A stretch of 64,000 nt of DNA, from positions 16,274,143 through 16,338,142 of the forward strand of contig CM067343.1 of assembly GCA_034190875.2 (NCBI GenBank). The letters run 5' to 3'. The notes beneath the pieces were generated by a model. It was not told the DNA's origin, did no database searches, and worked only from the letters and a program-made list of their open reading frames with translations. Within the stretch, counting starts at the first letter, position 1; the number at the start of each line of letters is the position of its first letter. The stretch comes from Urechis unicinctus. Taxonomy: Eukaryota > Annelida > Polychaeta > Xenopneusta > Urechidae. Shown here in pieces: positions 1 to 16,556 of this stretch. The position numbers and the translations under genes are program-made.

Positions 1-127
1 GTTTTCTTTGATATTATTTGTACATCGTATTCACGATACTATGAAATAAGATAAAAGATTGTAGGCACAAGATTTTTTGCACTTGAATTGAAAAGCATAT
101 TTTGTTTGGTACATATGTTTTGTGTAC
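1..127 (+). repeat. Divergent interspersed repeat, copy 1 (partner 19326-19460)
   Basis: The first ~127 bases align by eye with 19326-19460, both reading TTGATATTAT..., ACGATACTATGA, TTAGGCAC or TGTAGGCAC, and GCATATTTT in the same order. Similarity is roughly 70 percent with small indels. No coding potential is seen. The copy may extend left of the window. Confidence 0.5.
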
Positions 128-136
128 CTCTGTTAT

Positions 137-406
137 GTTGCTGCCAGATTATGATTTCACGTTTTTCATGCATGGTGGCTAACTGCCCGGCATGTTTATT
201 TAACATTATATAACAACAGCTAACATATTAGATTTGTGTACAGTTTGACCTTTTCTACCGAATCCTAAACAACATTTATTATGCAGAAGTTGAGAAACAG
301 GTTCTGGCATAGAAAAAATGAACAGTTTTAGAATGTATGTATGCATGTTTATATGTTTGTATGTAGGAATATGTATGGATATATATACATATATGAATAT
401 GTATGG

Positions 407-459
<53 letters not shown>

Positions 460-700
460 CATATGTATATATAAATAGATTTATATATATATAAATGCAT
501 ATATATAATATATATATATATATGTATACATATATATATGTGTATATATTTATGCATATATGTATATATATGCATATAAATACATAAAATGTATGAATAT
601 ATATATATATATATTTTATAAATTACATATATATATATATATATTTATGTATATATATATATGCATATATATATATGTACATATATGTATAAATATATAT
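137..700 (+). repeat. Repeat A, left part, copy 1 (partner 8933-9475)
   Basis: The stretch beginning TTGCTGCCAGATTATGATTT matches 8935 onward almost base for base through TGGTGGCTAACTGCCCGGCATG and the AGAAGTTGAGAAACAGGTTCT segment. Both copies then grade into TATG/TATA-rich low-complexity DNA. No gene is recognised. Together with 1761-3772 it is copy 1 of a duplication whose second copy is 8933-12967. The 700-1760 interval is foreign relative to copy 2. Confidence 0.8.
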
Positions 701-712
701 ATATTTAGAAAG
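349..712. repeat. TA/TATG-rich low-complexity tract
   Basis: Nearly pure TATA, TATG and ATAC words with a short uninterrupted (TA)n near 412-454. It lies inside repeat A and is paralogous to 9160-9475. Long open frames rich in Tyr and Ile arise here purely from composition and are not genes. Confidence 0.95.
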
Positions 713-796
713 ATAGATCGAGAGGGATAAAGAAAGAGCGAAAGAGATACAAGAGCAACGTCCGCCCCGCATATTGTGTCCGTAAATACGGCATCC

Positions 797-1330
797 TTAA
801 ACTGAATCATGCTAATGAACGACCTTGTTTGCGACGAGACAATGCAAGATCTAATGGACGCTGCGGAACTAACTCGATTACGCGCATGAATTCCCCGCAG
901 GGCCACTTACAGTGGACGTCGTAATGCTAGTTACTCTAATATATCATCCTGTCACAATACAGACGGGGCTACTAGGCTCATGTAGACTTGTAGATAAATA
1001 CGCTTGTCAGCCGGCTACGCCGAGTTATATACCACCACATAGTTGCAATGTCTCCCACAACTTGGACAACTCGTCATTACGCAACATCTTATCGAATTCC
1101 GCCAACCGGCAGGAATTCGCTCCCTCCCTTTAAAAGGTTGTATGCCAATCAAAGTCAACCAGCAAAGTCACGTTTGACAACATATTGATCACCCTCTGCA
1201 TAAACATTGTAACGCTTTTTCTAATACCGCGCCTCACTTCCATTGCGATTGATTGGCAAACATTAGGATTAACATCATCCCATTATTACCCTCCCAATTC
1301 TATCTCATGTAAGGGATACACTTATTTTTT
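797..1330 (-). pseudogene. Decayed copy of the PC4-like-domain repeat
   Basis: Aligns with 21166-22240: CGACCTTGTTT..CGACGAGACAATGCAAGAT near the left end, and TTGACAACATATTGATCACC plus ACCGCGCCTCAC near the right end. It lacks about 600 bases present in the other copy between 21350 and 21940. In the frame that corresponds to the PC4-like ORF, the GDQYVVK segment survives but is followed by stop codons and frameshifts, so this copy is not coding. It sits between two TA-rich tracts and replaces material found in the second copy of repeat A. Confidence 0.6.
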
Positions 1331-3772
<2,442 letters not shown>

Positions 3773-4560
3773 GTATAAATCACAGCAGCGAGGGACACTG
3801 ATTCACAACTGCCCTTGATAGACCACCCTGTTCCTCACACCCACAGAAACGGTTAGTGGACTGTGGCATGATATGGCGGTACATGCCTTGAAATAACGCA
3901 TATGTTGGAATTTACCAGTTTACTCGGCACTTTGCAAGCAATATCATTTTCTTGTTGCTTGAGAAGGGTTCTGGTCTGATTGCATACATATAAGGAAGAT
4001 ATTGTACCGTGTCCATTGTTCTGCTTGTACTGGAATGCACTCGGTACTCGTCCCGAGATCACTCTCCCATGAACAACCGCTGTTAAAATGAATGAAGACG
4101 ATGCAGTTAAAAACGGCACCTGCAGTTAACTAGATTCAGTAAAAAGTAAGGACTAATTATTGTTTTGCCGAATCAAGTGCATGGTAAATCAGGTATCTCT
4201 GAAGCTATTCCCTACTAACAGGGTGTAAGTGTCAACTGACGTTTGCTGGTGCATTGACACATTTGAAAATAATTTCAAGCTTGGTCTTAATTTGGACAAG
4301 ATATTGGTGTTAGCAGATAAACGTCGAACAAATATATTGATACTCGCTTTTGTTGGCCAAAAAACATTGGAGTTACGCCGTCAATCATTTGCAAAGCGGT
4401 CAGTGCCCAAGCGTGAAACACCTGTCTGATGGTTGGAGTACTTATTATTTCATTACATGCACTGTTGCACGGCGTTATAATCCGATACATTTCTAAATAA
4501 TACAAACTTTATTAATATATACATACCACTCTGTGATATATATATGCATATATATCTTCA
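3773..4560. other. Gene-free unique sequence
   Basis: No protein family, repeat copy or RNA gene was recognised. Only short chance frames are present. Confidence 0.4.
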
Positions 4561-4561
4561 A

Positions 4562-4565
<4 letters not shown>

Positions 4566-4594
<29 letters not shown>

Positions 4595-4817
4595 TGTATG
4601 TATGTATGTATGTATGTATGTATGTATGTATGTATGTATGTATGTATGTATGTATGTATGTATGTATGTATGTATGTATGTATGTATGTATGTATGTATG
4701 TATGTATGTATGTATGTATGTATGTATGTATGTATGTATGTATGTATGTATGTATGTATGTATGTATGTATGTATGTATGTATGTATGTATGCATGTATG
4801 TATGTATGTATGTATGT
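4566..4817. repeat. (TATG)n tetranucleotide array, about 63 units
   Basis: About 252 bases of GTAT/TATG repeated in phase with a single interrupting C near 4793. Because four is not a multiple of three, several frames read as open periodic Cys/Met/Tyr/Val or His/Ile/Thr/Tyr peptides. These have no start context, splice signals or conservation and are not genes. Confidence 0.98.
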
Positions 4818-7271
<2,454 letters not shown>

Positions 7272-8541
7272 ATTTCAACAGCTCGGAAATCTTAGCCCGA
7301 CCAAAGCGATGTTCTGTAGCCCATGTTGGACGCCAATTAGTTTTAAATATCTGATCTCACATTTGTGTTATAGACGTAATTATATGACCTCCCGCCGAGA
7401 CGTAAATGTAAACTGTGAGGTCGGGTACTGATCAGTATTCATGACGGCAGTGTTTTGGAGTAAACTTGTTGCGATGGATAGTGTTGAATGAACACTAGCT
7501 CTGCTTGTTTTATTTTATTGTCTGGTATATGATGCGTATATGTCTATATATGCATCGATATTGTGTTGTCGTACAGCACGGAACGAAAAACTACACCACA
7601 AGTGCAGCATTCATATAAGTACAACTCAATCAAACATACATGAATAAAAGCAGGTGCCGAAAAGCATTTAGCATGGACCCCAACTGGACAAGAGCCGGTT
7701 TCACTACCCATTTTTGTTGCATATATATATTATCCATGAGTCCACTCCTTAGAGCGAAATGGAACATGCTTTGTTTCATGATAGACTTACGCAAGCTGAT
7801 TGGTCACGAATAACGTGATGAATATCATTTCTGTAAACGCGCAACTCTAACGTCATCCTTTGTTATAAATCTTGAATTCCATTACAGCTTGGTATTACAT
7901 CATAGTTAGCATTGCTCAATGTTTACTACCAAAGCAATCGCGTCTGACGTTTTGCATTTAACATGATTGTTTGATGGGATTCGATGACGAGAAATTCGCT
8001 ATCGTCATCGAATCCGTTTTGGGTACATTTTGTTAATTCTAATGGATATAGGTGCTGATTATACGATCCCACATGATGTCATACGATCAATGGCGTCACT
8101 CTGATTGTCCCTATTTAGTAACATTATATCTGCATCTTTAGATCTTACGGTTATTATGCCAAATTTAGATCATCTGACCATAGCTTTATACAGAGTAAAC
8201 ATGTTTTGATATAAGTGTGTTATAAATGATATGACACACGTCATTGGCTTAAGATATGACGCCGCTAGTTAAAGATGAAAATTATCATCATCGCCATATT
8301 GATTGACTTCATACTCTTCTCAGGCGTCGTCATGGTAAACATATTTGCAGTAATGTGAGGCGGTTTTACCAATTCGTTATGCCAGACATAAGCGGAAGCG
8401 TGGGAGTGCACTGTTAGGGTGACGCGATAATCGGTTTAATGAGACCTTGGTTATTTTACTATATGCGCCTTCAGCGCCAATGTAACTGATGTATTTATCA
8501 TGTTCGGCTTATTAGTATTACGACGTTTTCCGGAATACATT
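7272..8541 (+). repeat. Repeat B, copy 1 (partners 36029-36195 plus 38866-40228; fragment 13567-13838)
   Basis: 7272-7440 matches 36029-36195 (CAGCTCGGAAATCTTAGCCC start). 7455-8541 matches 38866-40228 (TTTGGAGTAA.CTTGTTGCGAT start). The two blocks are adjacent here but 2.67 kb apart in the other locus. It lacks about 250 bases present at 39019-39268. It contains a perfect 14-bp hairpin at 7977-8015. No intact coding frame is shared between copies. Confidence 0.85.
7977..8015. other. Perfect 14-bp inverted repeat (hairpin) inside repeat B
   Basis: GGATTCGATGACGA (7977-7990) is the exact reverse complement of TCGTCATCGAATCC (8002-8015), with an 11-base loop. The copy at 13604-13642 keeps the stem with one mismatch, and the copy at 39653-39692 keeps a weaker version. 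It is too weakly supported to call a structured RNA. It may be a foldback or MITE-like feature. Confidence 0.8.
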
Positions 8542-8932
8542 AGGTGGGATGAAGTCTTATGGCGTGCTCTTGACAGTTTAACGAACCTCGTCTGATGTTG
8601 GCATTAAAGCTTCAACATCCACGCAGACAGCGAGTAGGCGTCATCATCCCATGTTCTGTTGCCTTGGTAAAGCGTATAATATTTCCATGTTACAAAGAAA
8701 TCAGTCAGTTAAATGACAGTGTAATATTCCTAGATTCACCTAACATCTGCTAATGCTTTATTCATAAATCATAGAGTTAATTAATTAGTCGCATCGTGCT
8801 TCACGTTGACCTTCGCCTAGATTGCCAAATAATAATAATTTTGTTTTATTTCTGCGAACTTGTTAACGCACTCCAACTCATAACAACGGCCGAAGGGATG
8901 ATATCAACTATATGGCGCATCCAGCAAAATGA
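8542..8932. other. Gene-free spacer
   Basis: Sequence between repeat B and the second copy of repeat A. No gene or repeat partner was recognised in the window. Confidence 0.35.
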
Positions 8933-9159
8933 ATGTTGCTGCCAGATTATGATTTTACGTTCTTCTTGCATGGTGGCTAACTGCCCGGCATGTTTATTTA
9001 ACATAATATAACAACAGCTAACATATTGGATTTGTGTACAGTTTGAACTCTTCTACGGAATCCTAATCAACATTTATTATGCAGAAGTTGAGAAACAGGT
9101 TCTAGCATAGAACAAATGAACAGTTTTAGAATGTATGTTTGCATGTTTATATGTTTGTA

Positions 9160-10218
9160 TGTATGAATATGTATGGATATATACATATATGAATATGTAT
9201 GGATATATATATATATATACATATATATACATAAATAAATTTATATATATATATATATAAATGCATATATATATAAATATATATATGTATACATATATAT
9301 TATATATATGTGTATATATTTATGCATTTATGTATATATATGCATTTATATAAATGTATGTCTATATTTTATATATAAATATACTTATAAATTACATATA
9401 TATTTATATATATATATATTATTTTATGTATATATATATGCATATATATATGTACATATATGAGATAAATATATATATATATATATAGATATAATATATA
9501 TATATATATATATATCTATATCTCTATATATGAATAGATCATATATATCTAGCCTCATATATACATATATATACATAGAAATATATAGAGATATACATTT
9601 ATAATTATATATATATTCTATACATACATAAAGTTTATATATATAGACCTAATATATGTATATATATTTGTATATCCCAGATAGATTTATATAGATATAG
9701 TATAAACAGAATATATAGATATATATATTCTATATATCTATACATTTATTATATATATATATGATATATCTAGAGGGAATAGATATATATATATCTTTAA
9801 AGAGATATATATATTCTCTATATATCTACAAATCTATATATAGATATATTTATACATACATATAAGTTTATATATATACATACTAGATATGGATCTATAT
9901 TTATATAAACATATAGAGATGAGATTTATATATGAAATAGATATATAGATCTCTATACATATATATATAATAGATCTATATATGTAGATCTCTCTAGGGA
10001 AAGATATCATATATATATATACTATATATATATCTACATCTCTCTATATCTCTCTCTATCTAGATAGATCTCTATCTCTCTATCTCTCTCTATGTCTATA
10101 TATATCTGGTATCTCTCTGTCTCTCTTCTCTATCTATGTATCTATATCTATCTCTCTCTCTCTATCTATATATATATATCTCTATCTATCTATATCTATA
10201 TCTCTATATATATATATA

Positions 10219-10249
<31 letters not shown>

Positions 10250-10318
10250 CTATCTATATCTATCTCTCTATATATATATATATATCTATATATATATATG
10301 TACATATATGTATATACA
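9160..10318. repeat. Compound TA, GATA/TATC and CT-rich microsatellite block
   Basis: Starts TATG/TATA-rich, then becomes a maze of AGATATA, TATCTATA and TCTCTA words with many small palindromes, and shifts to pyrimidine-rich CTCTCTCTATCTA after about 10040. Strand composition becomes asymmetric only in the last 300 bases. Ser/Leu/Tyr/Ile frames here are compositional. Confidence 0.95.
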
Positions 10319-10319
10319 T

Positions 10320-10547
10320 ACCGGCATCGTAATATTTATTTCTCGATCGCCAATTAGCCAGTATAATCTGCACCAACTGAATGTAGTCATTTTGCAGCTT
10401 ATTGACTTAGTGAGGGTCTATATGGGTTTAAGCACCGTCACTATTAACGCAACTTTGTGGATCCTTGTTACAACAAATGCTGTCCATGCATCTCCGTCTT
10501 ATTTTATCTTTATTACCTCGTATGGTAAGGCGAGTCACATCAAATAA
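10320..10547 (+). pseudogene. Hydrophobic ORF fragment, possible receptor-like TM segment
   Basis: An open frame leaves the microsatellite and reads about 75 codons to a stop at 10547. It is hydrophobic. The stretch with Asn in TINATLWILV followed by HASPSYFIF is reminiscent of the TM1-loop-TM2 junction of rhodopsin-like GPCRs, where N in TM1 and a short (S)PxxYFI loop are common. The downstream Asp of TM2 is missing (ITSYGKAS instead), and no further helices can be assembled. Chance resemblance in AT-rich DNA is a real alternative. The segment is absent from copy 1 of repeat A. Confidence 0.2.
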
Positions 10548-10616
10548 TTGATTTTGCTTCACCCTGGCGCTAATAAAACTACCCGAGTTGTATCGTTTTT
10601 ATACTAGTATTTCCCT

Positions 10617-10940
10617 TTGGAGTCATTTCATGTTAAATGCTGTTTTTACAAAAGCGGTATCAACATGCATGATTCTAATTCGAGATCCACATTAATTGCG
10701 TTTCTGTTTAAATTGGTCTTATCAGTTCTTATCGGTTTGCGTTTGTGGTTCTTTACTATGGGAGTCAGCCATATCCAGCACAATTATCAGCGAGTGCCTC
10801 AGCTATCTCCAATAATGCAGAGCAATGATAACATTATCAAAGACGTAACGACGCTTACACAACAAAGCGACGCTGATGGGCTTACATCGCTCGGGAATAT
10901 ACCATCCGTGCGGAACACGTGTGATGTTCATTGGATTTAG
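10617..10940 (+). CDS. Hypothetical 107-codon ORF spanning a repeat A junction
   Basis: The only ATG-like context lies downstream of position 10620. The frame encodes a hydrophobic stretch (LIAFLFKLVLSVLIGLRLWF) followed by a polar tail beginning [11 protein letters not shown]. The tail, but not the hydrophobic part, is duplicated at 1761-1937, where the frame is also open with three or four substitutions. The family is not recognised. At ~2 percent divergence, an open frame of this length could persist by chance. Confidence 0.15.
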   Translation: MESFHVKCCFYKSGINMHDSNSRSTLIAFLFKLVLSVLIGLRLWFFTMGVSHIQHNYQRVPQLSPIMQSNDNIIKDVTTLTQQSDADGLTSLGNIPSVRNTCDVHWI

Positions 10941-12625
10941 TGGAATGTAGTACAAGATATATGCTAATGTCGTACCGTGAGGTATGAGGCGTAGGGTTTT
11001 GAAGAAGGTTTTATTACTATGCGTTTGAATTTTAGATGGAACTTTGTCTAAATGCTGGCAAATGCGAACTGAATAATACTTTTATGACGCGACACCTGCA
11101 CATAGACCACAGCAGCTTGATGATGCCAAATATTGGCAGTGCTACCAGTTATGATAATTTTATTTGGATTCCGTAATACATTCGTGTTGCCATTAAAGCA
11201 GCATTATGGCGCTCCTCCAATTATTGTGAAGACATACAAAACAATGCATTTTCAAAATTATGAATACGAAAAACTCACCCCGTTCGCCGTAAGAGCACCA
11301 TGAACAATACCATAATTCTTTAACACACGGAATATTATAACGAACTTGGTATGAAAGAAGAGTGTAATATTTCGCAATAGTCCGAAAGCAAAGAGATGAA
11401 CTTCAATATGCCCAAAATCACATTGTAAGAACACATGTATGCAAGGAATTCAGGAAACGCAAAGCAACCTCGTTTGGCTTTGAGAGAGAACGGAGAACGA
11501 CATCGGCTCATACAACGCACAATAGAACCTATGCTCGGTTAGTGCCAATGAGTATTTGTGTGTGCATACAATAATCCGACATTATTCGATCTGCATATGA
11601 TGCTTAAAAAAACGGCCGCTTGGCAGATGATACTACTAAATGATTGCTATACATGATCATTACAGTTCAATGGGTTTGGTGATGGTGTTTGAACCTGCAC
11701 CTTAAGTACGTTGAAGCATGCAAAGTAGATGCTTTAAACAACATCGCGACCTTTGAATTGTCATATTGACCGCAAAAGACTGCTGGGGAAAAACAATTGG
11801 TTTTTTGTGTATGCTTGATCAAATGTATTGAATTCATATTACTGTTGGTTTTGATTATCTTTACATTACAATTTATTAAACATGGTGAAATGTATTCAAG
11901 TGTAACTAACATTTCCCATATGATGACGAGGTTGATAAGTTAAGTATCAATTTTACTCCCTTACCCCATCTCTGTAGGCACATGATGGTTATATGCATAC
12001 CTTATCTTTCTTATAAAGATGCCCTACCAATGCCAAGCGATGTGTGTGCGCAAACTCAACACAGAGAATAATACGCCGAAATGGGACACGACCAAACGAT
12101 ATGTTTATAATTTATAGTTTTCTCATGAAGTTAGATAATAACTGTTTGACGACATCTAAGTACAAATTCCAAGTAACATGAAATTTGACCAATCAAGACG
12201 TATCTCGTGCAGATAATACAGTAATGGCTTGACGGAGTCGGAGGCTATGAATATCAACATAGGATAAATGAGGATCTGATATGCTCATCCAACCACGGTA
12301 ACGGAGCTGGTAAAACCGCTTTGGTCAGTGAAACATATCTCACATACCCCTGTGACTTTAACTATCTAATACCTGATTGCTTACCTTTCATAGAACCTAT
12401 CGCGCTGTCGTTCACGAAGTATTAATTTGATAGAATTGTGACGCATTTGGCTGCCCGCTCATTTACCACGGCAATAGATATACGTCAGACATTGAACTGT
12501 CACAGTATGATGTAACCTTCTAATGAATTCCATATAAAAAGAAAGCTTATGCTATGCGTTCGCATCGTATTTATTACCAACTTACACAGTTGTGCTTGTC
12601 GCCATTTCGCTTCCACTCCTGGCTT

Positions 12626-12806
12626 GAATCCCATCTGCACAGTACTGTAATTCCTCTTATGCAATATAGTTCGATACAGATTGTGACCTCAAATCAAAAC
12701 TCTTGAGAGGATATGTCTCGTCAAAATATCCTTCAACATGTAATTTATATTAATTCGTCGTTGAAGAGTTAGTTCATGTATTACAGGATGATAGCGGCAA
12801 ATCATT
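12626..12806. other. Copy-specific 180-base segment in repeat A copy 2
   Basis: Present between CTGGCTTG and TTGCGGGATGAC in this copy and missing at 3632 in the other. The short TTG shared at the junction favours a microhomology-mediated deletion in copy 1 over an insertion here. No terminal inverted repeats or target duplication are visible. Confidence 0.7.
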
Positions 12807-12967
12807 TGCGGGATGACACGAAGTATGTTCAAGAGTTTGCGCGTCAACCCCGCGATCACGAATGTCTCATGTCACAATTTTTATGGTCATCTTGAACAAA
12901 ATTATCTTCTCAACAATGGTTGTGTTTCAACCGACACAGTATTGAGAATGACGGGCTGCTAAACGTT

Positions 12968-13566
12968 TACCCAACTATACACATGGTTTTCTGGTATCCA
13001 AAGAGACAGGATGATACAGTGAGCGTGTGCACATGGTTATGTGACAAACTAGGAGACGCAACACCAAAGTAGGTTATACTGTTCCATGTTTTTGCCCTTC
13101 CCAACTACAGCTGTTACGTTGGTTGATACACGCCATGGCATTGAAGCAGCGCATTTTGTGATTTACACATTATCTCGATAGTTATTAACTTATAAAGTAG
13201 GAACTGTCATATGTTAATACTTGCATAAAGGCTCTAACGATGGCCACACAACGTTTTTGGAAAAAACTGTACAATTAACCTCTGCAATTCTTTAAGCCCT
13301 GATACGTAATCTAGGAAAGTTATAGAAATCTGCAACGTTTCTACCAGAAACGCCTTTCAAGAATGCATTCATATAGGGTAACCTCGTCTGTAACCTCGTC
13401 TGCAGAGCGTTAAAAAAACATTTGCGTAATTATGAAAACAGTCCCTGTCACATAAACGAGTTATTGACCAATTATTTTTGAAATTGCACACCTGTAGTTT
13501 CGTGATTATAAAAAAGCCGTTAATTCCATTTACTACTGCATGTTTGTTCGATGCGTAACTTTAAAT
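12968..13566. other. Gene-free unique sequence
   Basis: Nothing recognised. A short local duplication TAACCTCGTCTG occurs twice in tandem near 13379-13402. Confidence 0.35.
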
Positions 13567-13838
13567 GCGTCTGACGTTTTGCATTTAACATGATTGTTTG
13601 ATGGGATTCGATGACGAGAAGTTTGCTATCGTAATCGAATCCGTTTTGGTACATTTTGTTAATTCTAATGGATATAGGTGCTGATTTTACGATCCCAATG
13701 ACGTCATACGATCAATGGCGTCACTCTGATTGTCCCTATTAAGTAACATTACATCTGCATCTTCAGATCTTACGGTTATTATGCCAAATTTAGATCATCT
13801 GACCATAGCTTTATACAGAGTAAACATGTTTTGATATA
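13567..13838 (+). repeat. Repeat B internal fragment, copy 2 (272 bases)
   Basis: Matches 7940-8212 from GCGTCTGACG to TGTTTTGATATAA at a few percent divergence and includes the hairpin (13604-13642). Both edges lie inside the longer repeat seen at 7272-8541. It may therefore be an independently mobile 270-base unit nested in repeat B, or a truncated copy of repeat B. Confidence 0.85.
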
Positions 13839-13977
13839 ATTTACATTTCTAGTATTGTGCGGTGTATTCACATCAAACTGGTACCGAAATACGATCGGGG
13901 CAAAAGTTTACAGTCATATGTGTTCATCAATAAAGCCACATTATATTCATATAGGTTGTTCAGGTTAATAAATTGAT

Positions 13978-14330
13978 CATTCATTATTCAAATATATGTA
14001 CCAGATAAAACGGATGTTTCATGCACTTGTAAGATATTTTGCATACACGTAAAGTGACTGTCCTAATTATGCCATATAGCCGGCGTCTTTCTTAACACGA
14101 GACTGTGAATTGCAGGCATAATTCGAAGTGACTCATTGATTATCCATGAACCTCAGCTGCGACTGACAGTGAAGGTAACGTATTGTGTAGATCTTGACTA
14201 AATATTATTTGTCTGACTATTGTTCGAATTCTACCTTTCCAATTTGCCATTCACTCACGGTAATATTTACAAACATTTGCGGCCAGCAATATCATTAAAG
14301 CATCAAGCCAATGTTTGAATATTGCACGTC
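13978..14330 (+). repeat. Repeat C, copy 1 (partner 24050-24412)
   Basis: Shares CCAGATAAAACGGATGTTTC, ATAATTCGAAGTGACTC, AGCTGCGACTGA and ATATTGCACGT with 24050-24412 in the same order, with small indels, roughly 80-85 percent by eye. It is non-coding. Confidence 0.8.
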
Positions 14331-14687
14331 CCGATGTCTTTGACTCTAACAATATTTTATTAAGTGTTTAGTAGTTTCAGAAAGCAGTCATCCCGATTAA
14401 TAAAAAATCTAGACCAAGCCTGCTCCCCGAGCAAAACAATTATTGCATTCTATAAGTTTGCATATTGAATACGAAGACTAGGTGTGTCTCATCTATTAAA
14501 GGAAAGTGTCGCGACAACAATGCCCATTTAAATTTGACAGAACAAATAAGACAGCACGATGAAATTGCAACTGCATTCTACAATAACAACAGACCTAGCC
14601 AACAATGGGTATGTGATTGCATGAAAACCATCAAAAAGATAGTGCAATATCATGTTCATTTAATTATGCACATACTCTGTCTCTCAC

Positions 14688-14689
<2 letters not shown>

Positions 14690-14782
<93 letters not shown>

Positions 14783-14830
14783 ATATATGTATATATATAT
14801 ATTTATACATAAATATATATAGAGAATACA

Positions 14831-14867
<37 letters not shown>

Positions 14868-15180
14868 CATATACATTTATATAAATATATTTTTACATAT
14901 ATATATATATACATATATAGATATATATATATAAATAATTAGACATAAATATATATAAATATGTACGTATTAATATATATATATGTATATATATATATTT
15001 ACACATAAAATATATATATACATATAATATATATATATATATATATAAAACATATACATATATATAAATATATTTTTTACATATATATATATATACATAT
15101 ATGGATATATATATCAATAATTAGACATAAATATATATAATATGTACGTATAAATATATATAAATATATATATATATATA
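14690..15180. repeat. (TA)n-based compound microsatellite
   Basis: A pure TA run from about 14692 to 14773, then TATA mixed with TACATA. A unit containing AATTAGACATAAATATATATAA occurs twice (about 14936 and 15118), so part of the block is itself a ~180-base tandem duplication. Confidence 0.95.
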
Positions 15181-15374
<194 letters not shown>

Positions 15375-15638
15375 CTTCCTCCCGTTCTGCCGATTGAATA
15401 TATCAGACGAATCATCGTGCTGATAAAAACGTAAAGTGCATTTGCGAAGTGTACATATATAGGCATCATCATCTTTGCAAATATGATTGGTGACGTCTAA
15501 ACGGTTCATTACTATTTCGAAACTGCAGGGGAAAATTTGCCCTGCTAAAGCAACCATAGTCTGCAAATGATTTGGGCCATCCCATATCTCTGCGTCGCTC
15601 TCCTGAAGTGATGAAATAGTGGAATTGCCAGCAGCCAT
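15375..15638 (-). CDS. Putative first coding exon, about 88 codons, unknown family
   Basis: Reading leftward, an ATG at 15638 in a favourable context (CGCAAAATGGC) opens [20 protein letters not shown] and continues in balanced, protein-like composition to NRQNGRK, then runs into the TA array with no clear splice donor. Upstream (15640-15760) the sequence has a CRE-like ATGACGTC and no TATA requirement, consistent with a promoter. No domain is recognised. It could be a genuine 5' exon whose intron was invaded by a microsatellite, or a truncated pseudogene. Alternative donor sites inside the ORF cannot be excluded. Confidence 0.35.
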
Positions 15639-15639
15639 T

Positions 15640-16555
15640 TTGCGTTAATTGTTACACAGATCGCGCCTCGCAACAAAATCAGTGCCGGGTCAGACGTCAT
15701 GCGGAAGCGATTATTTATTTATGAGCTTGTCATTTAGATACGCCGGAATTTCCATCAGAATGCGTGCACTTTTACGACTGATAAATAGACAAAATAGGCA
15801 TGTTTGGATTATATTTCTGTATTTTTGCTGAAGGAAATTAAATGAGTTTTCCTGGGACAGGAACTTTAAAACTGACAACGGTCGTTGCACGCACTAAATT
15901 CGAGCCGTACCTGGGATTGAGATGTAAGCGTAAAAGGGCAACCGTGATAATGTTGAGATCATCATAAGAAGCTGTGCTTAGGTTAGAAAACATCATTCAA
16001 AATCAGACACACGTGAAGTGCACGAATCGCAGATATATTTTAAAAAAACAGAAAAAAAGGCTATGAAATAGTTTTTTGTACGATATTGGTGACTAACCTT
16101 AGCGGTAAATATCGTTGTTACATTAACGATTCTGCCAAGGCGATGATTGTGTGAGCAACAAGGGTGAACCTAGAGGATGTTTGTATAGTAATGGCTGTAG
16201 CTTATGTATCGGCTGTCATCTGTTATATTGTTCGTTTTGAAAGTAACTTTCAGCGTATAATTCTGGTGATTATTCAGGACAAAGGACAAATACGCAGGCA
16301 ATTGCTGCTTTGTTTTTTTATCTTCTGAATGATTAATCGGTATCAAAATGGGTTATTTTCATAGCCTGCTAATTATGCGTTGCCTGGTCTCTATAGTTGT
16401 GTGTATAATGACATTCTGGTCAGCACTTTAACAGTCATTTTCTTGTAACGATTCCATATTCGAATGTACGCATGAGAATTTTTCCGTCTGCCAATGATAC
16501 AATCTAACCCAATATTCAATCCTTCAGTTGTCATTCTAAAGATCATTGACATTCT
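15640..16555. other. Upstream region of the 15.6-kb exon, otherwise gene-free
   Basis: Contains the CRE-like motif near 15690 (GACGTCAT on the plus strand). The rest is AT-rich with short A-runs at 16042-16060 and no recognisable gene. Confidence 0.35.
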
Positions 16556-16556
16556 A

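Larger units (their letters stand above)
8933..12967 (+). repeat. Repeat A, copy 2
   Basis: Collinear with 137-700 and 1761-3772. Between its left and right homologous parts it carries a TA/CTAT-rich block and a 440-base segment (10320-10763) that copy 1 lacks, while copy 1 carries the PC4-like repeat and a TA array instead. It also carries about 180 bases (12626-12806) absent from copy 1. Homology ends after GACGGGCTGCTAAACGT. Confidence 0.88.
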
